Source of the DNA: Craterostigma plantagineum
Taxonomy: Eukaryota > Streptophyta > Magnoliopsida > Lamiales > Linderniaceae
DNA: 64,000 bases
Reading direction: 5' to 3'
Assembly: GCA_027422505.1 (NCBI GenBank)
Contig: JAPQWV010000299.1
Coordinates: forward strand, 372,001 to 436,000
Each line of letters begins with the position of its first letter. Within the stretch, counting starts at the first letter, position 1. Below the pieces are notes generated by a model. It did no database searches and was not told the DNA's origin. It saw only the letters and a list, made by a program, of their open reading frames with translations. The translations under genes were made by a program, and so were the position numbers. This document shows positions 20,897 to 31,561 of this stretch, in pieces.

Positions 20897-21294
20897 TGAA
20901 GTGTAAATATGCCTAAGAGGTGGGTGAATTAGGCTATAAAATATTGGCTTGTTCTTCTTTGAAAAATACTTTTCTTTAAGAAGATAATGCAGAGTGCGTT
21001 ATTTTCTGGAAAGCAGTAATAGTATCTACGTGATATCCTTAACCCTGTTTAAAAAAATGTCACGTTATTTTCTGAAAACGTTTCAATGATATTACCTAGA
21101 TATTTGCAGGCATTCCGGGTTTGTCTCACAGAAAAGTAAATAACTGAAAGTAAAGTGAGACGGGATTTTTATACAGGTTATATCCCCAACTGTGGTGTAA
21201 TCCTATCCTTGGGGTTCGTTCTCCTCCAAGAGTTCCAATTAATCACTAAGTATTACCGGTTATGGTTACCAAATGATCGACCCTTACACAACCG
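20897..21294 (-). repeat. Element A 5' LTR, 3'-terminal fragment
   Basis: The minus strand matches the last 350-400 bp of element C's LTRs, including CAGTTGGGGATATAACCT, GTATAAAAATCCCGTCTCAC and CACCCACCTCTTAGGCATAT, and ends ACACTTCA. The fragment stops near 21294, where CACTA-like hairpin sequence begins; the exact edge is uncertain by a few bases. Confidence 0.8.
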
Positions 21295-21394
21295 TCGCCT
21301 ATAATTGATGAAACCCACCGGCGACGGTTTCCTCACCAATAACCGTCGCCCATGTCTTTTTTTTTTTTTAAAATTTCGTTTTTTTATTTCTTTT

Positions 21395-21760
21395 AAGATG
21401 AGCTTGGGCGACGGTTGCTCTTTCTATTTGTGTTTGAATTTCGTTTTTTATTTGTTTTTAAGATGAGCTTGGGCGACTGTTGCTTTGTAGCAACCGTCGC
21501 CCATGTCTTTCTTTTTTTATTTATTTTGAAGATGAGCTTGGGCGACTGTTGCTATGTAGCAACCCGTCGCCCATGTCTTTCTATTACATTTTTTTATTTT
21601 TTTAAGATGAGCTTGGGCGACTTTTGCTGTGTAGAACCGTCGCCCCATGTCTTTCTTCTTTTTTTGACTTTCGTTTTTTGTGTTTTATTTTTTTAGATGA
21701 GTTTGGGCGACGGTTACGTAATTTTTGGCTAATACCCGTCGCCCATGTGTTTTGCGAAAA
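21395..21760. repeat. Tandem hairpin units in the CACTA remnant
   Basis: Five units start with (A)AGATGAGCTTGGGCGAC at about 21395, 21460, 21529, 21604 and 21694, spaced 65-90 bp. Each has GGGCGACNGTTGC and then its complement GCAACCGTCGCCC, followed by ATGTCTTTCTTTTTT, so each can fold into a hairpin. Confidence 0.8.
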
Positions 21761-21835
21761 AAAGGGGCGGGATTCTGAAATTTTACAACCCCTCCCAAAT
21801 TACTTTTTATCTTGTTATCCCTTCTCTCTTTTCAT

Positions 21836-21971
21836 TCCACGATACAAACAAAATGCGAAGCAAGAAGAGGCGAAATCCAAGGTTTCGAAGGACGAAGAAC
21901 TAAAGCTGAAGTACACCGAGCTCGCCAAGCTAAGGGTCGAAGAATTAGAGCAAGGAAGACGGCGGCCGTGA
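21836..21971 (+). pseudogene. Coding-like fragment in CACTA remnant, possible gene capture
   Basis: A plus-strand frame ending at 21971 contains KQNAKQEEAKSKVSKDEELK and then LKYTELAKLRVEELEQGRRR, a lysine/glutamate-rich helical stretch unlike the AT-rich DNA around it. CACTA elements are known to carry host gene fragments. I do not recognise the source, and it may be a chance frame; it lacks a supported start. Confidence 0.3.
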
Positions 21972-22530
21972 AAAAAGCAAAGGTTCTCTGACACTCCTCT
22001 CTCTCTCTCCTTTTCTCTTCTCCGTTCTTTTCCTTTCTTCTTTTCTCGACTGCTCAAATCTGGCAGATGTTGTGGCGGTCGGATGTTGTAGCGGCGGATC
22101 TGAAAGTGGTGGTGTTGGGTGGCCATAGATTTGGTGGTGTTGGGCTGCGTCAGATTTGGGTGTGTGGAGTGGACCATGGAGCTGCTATGGGGTGGCTGGT
22201 GCAGTGATGGTATACGACATGGCAGCGCCAGATCTGGTCTCGGCGGTGTTGGGCTGCGACGGCGACGGCCAGATCTGGTCTTGGCGTTGTTGGGCTGCTA
22301 TGTGGGTGGCCGGCGATGGCCGGATCTGGACGTGGCGGTGCTGGGCGGCGACGACGGCAGTTTTTTTATTTTCAATTCATGTTTTGGGCGACGCCCATAA
22401 CCTATATTTGGTGACGGGTGCGCACCCGTCGCCCAGAATCATGCACATGGGCGATGGGGCTCTAAGCGATGCACAGAAACCGCGCCCATGGCCAATAGCA
22501 ACTGTTGCCCATGTGTATTTCTGTACTAGT

Positions 22531-25500
22531 TGTTGGGTTACCCGGTGTCCTCCGGAGACGCCACGTCCCTGGGTACGGTGCGGAACAAAAATTTTTGGGT
22601 TCCCCGATTGCCCTCATAGCTCGGATCATAATAGTAACAGATAGACACGTAATAGGACGGGTCAAACCCGTAGAGATTTACCAGTTGACGCGAGTGGCAG
22701 CTCCTCCTCTTTCCTTCAAGACTTCTTCGATGGTGGTGGATGGTACTAGATCGTCACGCCGACCCGCAGTGTACCACGGAATCAGTTCTCTAAAGATGGC
22801 TAGTGAGAACCGAGCCGTCGCGAGGGAGAAACGTGTGTGCGTTCGGTGTATGTGTTTTGTGCCTTATGTTGGTTTCAAAAATCACTTCTTCTCTTGCTAT
22901 GGAGCACGAATGTTTATTCAAAGACTTGGATTTCGATTTCTAAGCCCCCTAGAGTGTGAGAGATTTTTGCCAAATCTTACTCTCTTTTGAACTCCAAATC
23001 CAAACTTAAGGAAACTTGCTATTAGAAAACCAACTTAAATACTAAGTGAAACTAAGTATATTTAAATATGGTATAAAATTCGAAACTTAATCCTAGAATA
23101 ATTTCGAAATTTCAATAAATAATATTCCAAATATTTTATTCCATATTTATTTATATCAAATATGCAAATTCCGAAAATACCCTCAAAGGCATATTTCGAA
23201 ATTAGCTTAATGTGAAATCCAATTTTATCCTCAAGACCATTAAGCATTTGGTCAAGCCCAAGTCTTAAAGTTAGTTTCATAAGAAGTCCAACTTCGATCC
23301 AATAAATGGCCCGAGGCCATTAAGGCGTGGCCCAACGGACAAAGGCCCGTTAAGGCCCAAAAACACTTTCTCTCCTTATCAGTACACGTTGATGGTCCTT
23401 TTTAAGCCCGATTCTCTAGATGTAACGACCCGACTTCCTAGATACGTATTTTGGCGGATTTTCGCAGCGTAAACAGCGGAAAATCCATTTAATTAAAACT
23501 TTTAAAACATAATAATACAAATACGTTCAATGTCAAAATCCATAAGTCCAAACCCAAACACATTTTTTTATTCATTGGGCTGAAGCCCAAGAAGTGCAAG
23601 CCCAAATTTAAAAAAAAACACGAACGTAAGCTCGTTCCACAGGTCGCGTTCCATGTACTGCGCCGCCCTCAAAAGTCCGTGGAGTCACTGCCATCAGCCG
23701 GCTTACCTACACACGTAAACCCTGAGCTTTTGCCAAGTAGATGAAAATATGCATGAATGCAAATGCCCTCACATCCCAACCCAACACTTCACAGATGCAC
23801 GCTCAACATCTCTCCAGCATACGCTCGTTCCTACATCAACTCTCAACTCATAAACAGGGCCATAGGCTAGACTCGAAATCCACGCATAAAATATCATATA
23901 ATGCCATGATAGTACGCCCCACTACGATCTCAACCGTAACTATAATAATGGCAAGTGGTACGGCCCCACTACGGTCTCAACCGTACCTAAAATAGTGACA
24001 GGCGGCCCCATCTCGGTCTCAACCGCCAGCGCTACATCGGGTCATAGCCTGACAATCAATATCAATCACTCTACCCCACTACTCCGTGCGGTCCTCTCCC
24101 CTCGTAACGCGTGTATTCAAATGTCGTGAAGTAAAATGCAACACATAAAAATGCAACATATTAAACAACAACATATCGGCATCTCAAAAACTATCATACA
24201 CCAAATAATTCGGGCGCAAAGCCCGCGCTTCGATTTAATCGGCCCGAACCCTTAACCACCGAAACTCTCCCCGAAATTTCACTGAGTTCCCAAAATTTAA
24301 TATTTTAAAATTCTAATGTCCAACTTTCAAAATATCACTTAAGTTTCTAATTTAAAAATATATTTCTGCATTTTGCATTTAAAACCCCAAAATCTCACAA
24401 TTTACTTTTTAATACCCGAAGATTTTCCTAAATATCAGATCTGCCCCGAATCTTTAAAAATTTCAAATCTGCCCCGAAACTTTATATTTCTTTAAAAATT
24501 TCCCTTGTTCGGATTTTACATTCTCAGCCCCCAGATTTTTAAAACTTTTCAATCTAGTCCCCGAATTTCTTTTTTTTTACTTTGAAAATTACACAAAGGA
24601 CCACAATTATTTATTTGAATATCAAATCTGCCCCATATCAATACATCATTCCTCGTCTGATATGAAATGCATATGTTGTGCAAGTGAAATGCAACATCAC
24701 TCTAATCACGTTTTCTCATTCGCCTGAAAGTTCACATTCGCCCGAAAATTTTATTTTAACGCCGAAAATGTTTAGACCAAAAATTTTCGGATCAACGCCC
24801 GGGATAGTCTTTAACGTCAAATAGAATCACCTCAACGACATATCAAACACTCGAAGATTTATTTGAAGTATAGCGAAAATATCTTTACCGGTCATTAATT
24901 TAAAAATCCTAAATTTAACCCTAAAATTATCTCTACACATTCAAAAATTTATTATTTAAATATTATATATATGTTTTCTTTTATTAGATATATTATATAT
25001 TTACAACAAATATATTATGTCCTCTAAATTATTATTATTAATTCAAAAATATTATTATATATATTTTACGCCCTCTAAATATTTTTTTTTAAATTCGAAA
25101 ATATTATTATTTATATTATATATATATATTTTTTTAATCAAACCATAAAACTTATTTATAAGCATTCGGAAATATCAAAACTGAAAAAAAAAATCAAAGA
25201 AAATATTCTTAGTTTGAAGATTTTATTTTTTTTCCTCCTAACTACGTACGATTTCCCAAGAATATAAACACACTTAAATCCAACAATCTAAGTTCATCAC
25301 CCAAGGTTGTATACATCGAAGTTCATATAGTCTAGGTAAGTTTCGATCCAGAACCCTTAAAACATAATAGAATTAAAACATATTATCCCCATACAAAGCT
25401 TCATATAACGCCTATATATATATTCACGTAAGAGCACGTACAAAAGATAAAATTTGATTTACTGAGTTGAAGGTAAATTCTTCACCTACAAACCGAATTT

Positions 25501-27128
25501 CACATAATAGTTTACGTATTGTAGGTGAAATTTCCACCTACCTCAGATCCGAAACTTGCTTAATTAAGGTGTAGATTCCTAGCGCTCAGCTCTTGAGACG
25601 TCTTTACTTTCTCTCCATTCTTGTTCGAACATTTTCTCTATTATCTCTTTGTACCCTTTAATGTAAGGTGTAATATTTATTATGTTTGATGGTTGTCTTT
25701 TTCTGTTTGTATCATTTAATGTGAGGTGTATTAGTTATTTTGTTTGATGGTTGTTAGATGGAATCTTCATTAGGTAATGTTTGCAACGTTGGTTTGTTTG
25801 TAACGTGGATGAGGTGGCTTGATTCCTCTCTCAACATAGGGTGACAATCATTAGGTGACAAGTTCTCTTATTTTTATTTTTAATTTTTTTATTATTAAAA
25901 TTCGAATTCATTTATATTAATTTTAATTAATTCGAGTTATTTTAACTAATATACTATAATTTTTTTTTATATTCGAATTCGACTTTTATTTCTATAAATT
26001 CCAATTAAATCGAATTTATTCGAACTAATTTTAATTATTAATAATTAATATTTTTTTCATGAATTTCGTTTTTCTTCTTTTTTTAAAACTAGTTACAGCA
26101 TAAACCCCGTATGAAATTTTTACGGGTATTACACTAGATTCAACTCAATCGGCAAGGGATGAATCCAAGAGTCCGGTAGTTACCTAGTCAATCTCGCAGT
26201 ACCGGACCGTAACCCGATTCGACTGCGAATTTCGACCAGTCCTTATTCCAGGACCTTACTATAGATTATAGTACTACGAAGAAACCCTTCAGTTGTGTCC
26301 CAATCGAGTGAGAACCATGGTCTATGTCAAACTCACTAAACTCGTTCTATGATAAAACGGAGACAAGACAAATTACCAAACTACCCTCCATGTCTAACAT
26401 GAGTTAGTTCAATACCTTGGCCAAGGATTTTGCAATTTCCCATTGCCGTCCTCGTAGGACACTTATCTCGATTACTTGCGAGACTGTGAATTCGTACTCG
26501 GAGGTCTAAGCCGGGCAATCACAAATCGTCATCAAGACCGCATCTAGCCAGCTGACCCATGCAACAGCAAATCGGGTCGAGGGGAACAAGTGACAGTCGA
26601 GACTTCGAAGTCAACTCCGTCAAAGCCCCTTTCGGTCTAAGGTTCACGTAGACTACTATAGTGTTGTCGTCGGTCATTGAAACTCCTTGAGTAATAAGCC
26701 ATGTTCGACCGTACGACCCGTGAGTCAGTGTCCATGAAACGATTCAATCTCTTGGTTCGATTCGTTTCACAAGTCATGACCCCCGCTTCCAAACGAGATA
26801 TCGGCACACGATAGGTCATCGATAAATAAGCTGTGATCGGTTATCCAGCACCCAACTGGAGCCTCAGGCTTATTGACTAATATTCAAGGTTAAGAGTCCA
26901 CTGGTGTCATCCTCTCTCGTGCCCATTGAGAACAGTGACTCAACTCGACACATTTGGATTTGTTCATTTATTGCTTTACTGGATGCTAAGTAAAGAACTC
27001 ATACATCAATAAAAAATGCCTCCCGATAAACACACGAAGATATTCTATTACAAAAAGTCAAATGATAAATAAGCTAATGCCCTATACAATCTAATCCTCG
27101 TATAGCATTCGAGGGCATATTCCTAACA
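22531..27128 (-). repeat. Element I 3' LTR, containing a nested solo LTR
   Basis: Without the 2713-bp insertion and the duplicated CTAGA it is 1880 bp, against 1873 bp for the other LTR. Both contain the run of GGCCCATTAAGG/GGCCCGTTAAGG motifs, and both end with ATGCCC and TTCCTAACA on the plus strand. Confidence 0.9.
23421..26133 (-). mobile_element. Ty3/gypsy (Tekay-like) solo LTR
   Basis: On the minus strand it begins TGTAATACCCGTAAAAATTTC and ends GGAAGTCGGGTCGTTACA. The TSD is CTAGA (23416-23420, 26134-26138). The other LTR of element I shows the empty site CTCTAGGTTCGACTC near 32452-32466. The 3' half on the minus strand matches the gypsy LTR at the start of the window in order and spacing. 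No internal region, PBS or second LTR is present, so it is a recombination-derived solo LTR. No gene is seen in it. Confidence 0.93.
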
Positions 27129-27139
27129 ATCTCCCACTT
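27129..27139 (-). promoter_or_regulatory. Element I polypurine tract
   Basis: Minus-strand AAGTGGGAGAT directly precedes the 3' LTR. Confidence 0.7.
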
Positions 27140-27215
27140 GCACTCAATGCCATGCGCTGCAGTATCTAATACCCATCATTTCGAGATGTCTAGCCAGCAC
27201 TGCCTGTGATAGAGG

Positions 27216-27809
27216 CTAGGTGAACGGGTCGGCCACGTTTTCCGCGGTCGCAATCTTCTGCACGGCTATGTAGCCATTCTCAACAAATCCACGTAACACG
27301 TGGTACTTTCTTTCTATATGTTTGGACTTGCTGTGAGACCTCGGTTCTTTCGCCTGAGCAATAGCGCCAGTATTGTCACACCACAATGGCAATGGGCTAT
27401 CTGCTACAGGAACGACACCAAGTTCTTCCAAGAACTTTCTCATCCAAACACCTTCCTTAGCTGCCTCTGAGGCTGCTATATACTCTGCTTCGCAGGTGGA
27501 ATCTGCAGTAGTGCTCTGTTTGGAACTTTTCCAAGACACTGCTCCACCGTTGAGCGTAAAGACGACTCTTGAAGTGGATTTTCGGTCATCCACGTCATAC
27601 TGGAAATCCGAATACGTATACCCTTCCACTTCCAATTCCCCATTACCATAGACCAGCATCATATCCTTAGTCCGTTTGAGGTACTTGAGGATAATTTTGA
27701 CTGCTGTCCAATGTTCCTTACCAGGGTCAGCCTGGAACCGACTGACTACGGTCACAGCGTACGCCAAGTCAGATCGCGTGCAAAGCATCGCGTACATCAA
27801 GCTACCCAC
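27216..27809 (-). pseudogene. Element I RNase H domain (nearly intact)
   Basis: The 197-codon frame starts MGSLMYAMLCTRSDLAYAVT (the RT to RNase H linker) and contains GYTYSDFQYDVDDRKSTSR (normally YSDADFAGDxDDRKSTSG; the acidic core is altered to YSDFQYDVDD), STCEAEYIAASEA, LWCDNTGAIAQAKEPRSHSK and HIERKYHVLR, ending NVADPFT. It is the longest open frame of the element. Downstream stop codons fall before the LTR. Confidence 0.85.
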
Positions 27810-27851
27810 TGCGGATGCATGGGGATTCCATTCATCTCTTTCCGCTCCAAC

Positions 27852-28380
27852 TCACTTTGAGGGATCATATCCATGGAAAGGTGAATGTCGCATAGGCAAG
27901 AACCCTTTCTTAGAGTTGTCCATATTATATCGCTTTAGGACCTTCTTTACGTAAAGAGCCTGGGAGAGTCCTAACATATGATTCGCTCGATCTATATAAA
28001 GGCGAATACCCAAGATGTAGGTAGCTTCTCCCAAGTCTTTCATGGAGAATTCGGTTGAAACCCACGCTTTCACCATCGAGAGCATTCCAATATAATTTCC
28101 TATTAAAAGGATGTCGTCCACCTATAATACGAGGAAAGATATTTTTGCTCCCACTGTTTTTCTTATAGACGCAAGGTTCGTCTTCGTTATTTAAGAATCC
28201 GTGGCCCTTGACCACTTCGTTAAACCGAAGATTCCAGCTTTTGGAGGCTTGTTTCAGTCCATAAATGGACTTGTTCAGTTTGCACACCTTATGAGCATCT
28301 CCTTGCGATGTAAAACCCTTGGGCTGCTACATATATATTTCCTCTTTGAGGTCTCCATTTAGGAACGCAGTTTTCACATC
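27852..28380 (-). pseudogene. Element I reverse transcriptase, C-terminal part
   Basis: Frames 28287-27925 and 28121-27852 overlap. They show KLNKSIYGLKQASKSWNLRF, DEPCVYKKNSGS, then MDDILLIGN (active site, normally YVDDILLIGN) and FSMKDLGEATYILGIRLYID. A frameshift falls just before the active site. Confidence 0.82.
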
Positions 28381-28386
28381 CATCTG

Positions 28387-28839
28387 TCAGATCACATAGT
28401 CATAGTGCGCAGCTATCGCAAGCAATGTTCGAATGGACTTCATCATAGCGACAGGCGAAAAGGTCTCCTCATAGTCAACACCCTCTTTTTTACTGTACCC
28501 TTTCGCCACAAGCCAAGCTTTGTATGTGTCAACCAATCCGTCAGATCCAATCTTTCTCTTGTAGATCCACTTACACCCAATGGATCTAAAACCATCTGGG
28601 AGGTCTACTAGAGTCCATACTTTGTTTCCGTGCATAGAATCCATTTCGCCTTGCATAGCTATAAGCCATTTCTCCGAATCTTTATCCCTGATTGCCTGGT
28701 CATAGGTAGTGGGATCGTCTCCGACGTTCCCTTCCATCGGAGAAACCTCTTGCTCGATGTGGACCATCTCGTATCTCTCAGGCTGGCGAGATACTCTACC
28801 CAATAGAGTTCGATTTCTGCGTTCGGACACACCGTTCAA
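28387..28839 (-). pseudogene. Element I integrase tail joined to RT N-terminus
   Basis: The frame begins MNGVSERRNRTLL, the segment around the catalytic Glu of integrase, then runs almost directly into ERYEMVHIEQEVSPMEG and the RT start DPTTYDQAIRDKDSEKWL, KVWTLVDLPDGFRSIGCKWI and GYSKKEGVDYEETFSPVAM. The C-terminal part of integrase that normally separates these is missing. The open frame therefore spans an internal deletion, perhaps in phase. Confidence 0.78.
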
Positions 28840-29390
28840 CTACGGTGTTCCGGGCGGTGTCATCTGTGAAATAATCCCGTTCTCTTTCAAGAACTCGTCA
28901 AACTCGAGGCTCATGTACTGGCTGCCTCGATATGATTGAACGGCTTTAATGCTCTTTCTAGTCTGATTTTCCACCAAAGTCTTGTACTCTTTGAACCATC
29001 AAAAGTATCAGACTTGTACTTCATGAGATAGACCTTGCCGAAGCGAGAGTGATCATCAGTGAAGGTAACGAAATAATGGAAGTTACCGTGGGCAGCTACT
29101 CCTAACGGTCCGCAAACATTCGTGTGGATCTAATCGAGAAGTTCTGCGGCTCTTGTGAAAGTCCCTGTGAAGGGCGACTTGGTTATCTTTCCAAGGATAC
29201 AAGATTCGCAAGTCGGATAGGGATCAGACCAATCGGCTTTATAATGCCAATTTTCTCCAAGTCGAGAATCTTTTGTCTCTAGTGTGACCGAGTCTAAGAT
29301 GCCACAGCAATCTCGAGTTCAACTCCAATTTCATTTGCTGGTGATTGTATTCACAGTTTTTGTTTTATCTTCGACATTTAGATAATACAA
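28840..29390 (-). pseudogene. Element I integrase core, heavily decayed
   Basis: Minus-strand pieces in several frames recall the integrase core (LFHYFVTFTDDHSRFGKVYL and WKIRLERALKPFNHIEAASTSA-like segments), but stops and shifts are frequent. No long open frame survives. The placement is supported by its position between pre-integrase and the catalytic Glu segment. Confidence 0.55.
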
Positions 29391-29650
29391 TCAATTCAGT
29401 AAACTTGCACTTCTGACGCAATTATTTCCAAAATAAATATTGCCTATAAAACGGAACTCGTAATCGTTTCCACTCAAAACGGGAATAGAAACAATATTCC
29501 TAAGCCCATTGGGCAAAACTAAACAATCGGAAAGCAGTAAAGAATGTCTAGTAGATAAAGTGAGAGTTCTTAATCCAATGTGGGTCGCCGGTACACTATG
29601 TCCGCTTCCTACGTTGATCATGATCTCTCGGTCCGCCAGCTTCCTACTTC
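29391..29650 (-). pseudogene. Element I protease/pre-integrase remnant
   Basis: The frame has RKLADREIMINVGSGHSVPA and then SDCLVLPNGLRNIVSIPVLSGN, equivalent to the copia block between the protease and the zinc-binding pre-integrase domain. The catalytic DSG of the protease is not present. Confidence 0.6.
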
Positions 29651-29745
29651 GTTACCCTTGGTTCGAAACACAGATGGAGCCAGTCCACGTAGTTTGGTCC
29701 CACCAAACAGTTGCTCTCAAGTAGCATAGTAATAATGTTCGTCAT
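29650..29745 (-). pseudogene. Element I gag N-terminal stub
   Basis: From an ATG at 29745 the minus strand reads MTNIITMLLESNCLVGPNYV then DWLHLC. The NxLxGPNYxDWL motif is the known start of this copia gag type. It ends in a stop within 35 codons and is followed directly by protease-region sequence, so the rest of gag has been deleted. Confidence 0.65.
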
Positions 29746-31548
29746 CGCAGTAAATAGAAATAAACGTAAAGCTGCAGAAATAAAGTTCTAATTAGGTTTA
29801 TCTTATCATTCATCAAGCGCAAACAAGGACTTTTCGTTTCGCTTGACTCCCACTATTTTTTTCTCGAAAACACTATCCTCCATAGAAGAATTTCGAAAAC
29901 ATCGTTGAAAGTTTCATAGTGGAGTTGATGTCCCCGACTCGACTAGACTCACATCAGTCTTTAATGCAATATTTGGCTCATCTTATCTTATCGAAGTCAC
30001 GTCAAACGCGAACTTATCCAATAAGAGTTTCAACTATCTTTGTCTCAGTCATTGACCCTCACGGCTAACCCTGCTTATTGGGTATAACTGCCTAAATGTG
30101 ACCTATCAACTTATGCTCAAATCGCATAGAATGTACCGCCCCTTGCTGCCATACGCTTCGTGGGGGGCGGGCTGGTATGACGAGCGGCGTCCAAGACGCA
30201 CCCAAGACGCTAACACTGGGGCGGGATATACGACGCCAACTTACTCGGAACAAATTGCAAAACTCCCAACGCTAGATATCTTGAGCATGATGGAAGACAG
30301 GAATCCAACTCCTTTACCCACTTAGTATTTATCAAACGGGAGAATAAACCATCTCACATAACAGCACATTGAACATGCATATCACTTCAAAAACCAACAC
30401 GCACGTAGGTAGTAAATTAACCCTAGTAAAATAAACTACAAGACAACACAAGCGGGTTATTTCTAGTTTATCCCTATTACATGCATATTCAAAAGACCTC
30501 TGGTCATCGCACAGGTCTTGAAGTCGTCAAACGTCCTTCGTCACTCGAACGGCCTCAAAGTCACCGAACGTCCACCACCTTGTCACCGTCGGGGGGTTGC
30601 CTTCCATCAAATGGGCTCTCGTGTTCGTATTTAAGCTAATCTAATAAAACGGTAAATTACAACACGGGGGGATCATAAGTCCCGAAAAACCCGTATAAAA
30701 CAAATACAATCCGGGGGACGTAAACCCTTAACAGATGACCCTGAAACCAAATTACTAAACCCGCAAGTGCGCCTTAAATCACATTCATAAAGAGCACGTT
30801 GACAATTACATGATTTTAAAAAGAAACAAAAATTGGGCCTCAAACGGGCCAAGCCCATTAAATGGCCCGTTAAGGCTTTGAGCGTGAAGCCTAACGCAGC
30901 TGCCTCGACTCAAATCGCTCAGCTGTCATAACACGCCGGAGAGCCACGACGGAGAAGGCCGAAACAGCTGCGCTGCGGCGACGACATGCCGCGTGCAACT
31001 CACGCGTGTCAGCTCGCGGCAGAAAACTGCTGCGACTCCTTCATCGCCTAAGCCCCTCCATGTCGGAGCCTCGCTTGGAGAGATCATCGCCGCAGCGTTC
31101 CGGCCGAGCCAGAGTCGCTGCGGCTGTCTTGCGCAACGCGCACCGTGCGCGCTATCGCAGTCCTTGGCCAAAGCCGCGGACGATCTCTGCCGTGCCGTCG
31201 CCCCTTGCGGCGGCGCTGCCCGGGGCCCTTCCTAAGCCACCATAGCTGGCATCGGTCCCGGAGTAAGAGGCATATTGGGCCTGCTCGAAGCAACCCGATC
31301 CCGCGGCTGCAGCGTCGCTGCACCGCTCGTAGCCCACGCGCAACCCGTGGCTACCCGGATCCAGTCGCCGCGCGGGTCCAGTTCCTGTACATGGTTCCTC
31401 GTCGGTCCGTACCGCACGAGGTGATGGCCGTGGGTTGACAAACGACGCATCGGGCAGCCCAACAACGGTTGAACCGCGTCGGTGTTTCAGTCGTCTCCCA
31501 CGCGCCTCATTTCAATTTAAACAGTTATGATTCCGATCACGAGTGCCC
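29746..31548 (-). other. Element I long leader with a GC-rich island
   Basis: About 1.8 kb lies between PBS and gag. It has no recognisable coding sequence. From about 30926 to 31420 the base composition turns strongly GC-rich, with many CGCCGC/GCGGCG words that open long frames on both strands; these look like composition artefacts. The rest resembles an untranslated leader. Confidence 0.5.
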
Positions 31549-31560
31549 GCTCTGATACCA
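31549..31560 (-). promoter_or_regulatory. Element I primer binding site
   Basis: Minus-strand TGGTATCAGAGC, one base from the LTR, is the exact initiator-Met tRNA complement. Confidence 0.88.
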
Positions 31561-31561
31561 C

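Larger units (their letters stand above)
21295..22530. mobile_element. CACTA-type DNA transposon remnant (right end completed at 33440)
   Basis: The right end, after excising element I, reads ATTTCTGTACTAGTG, the complement of the CACTA-style terminus CACTAGTACAGAAAT. It is preceded by GGGCGAC/GTCGCCC inverted motifs typical of CACTA subterminal regions. The left end lacks the matching terminus and starts directly with such motifs, so it appears truncated. The interior holds tandem hairpins (21395-21760), a short coding-like stretch (21836-21971) and GC-rich degenerate repeats with GGTGTTGGGCTGCGACGG units (22070-22345). No transposase is present, so it is non-autonomous. It lies in the 5' LTR of element A. 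Confidence 0.62.

Noticed and set aside
26637..26819. Paired ORFs seen also at 32936-33124, possible conserved gene
   Set aside because: They are the same position in the two LTRs of element I and so duplicate by LTR identity, not by protein conservation.
30926..31465. Overlapping frames in a GC-rich region, possible exon of a host gene
   Set aside because: Same composition effect, and the region is the leader of element I between PBS and gag.
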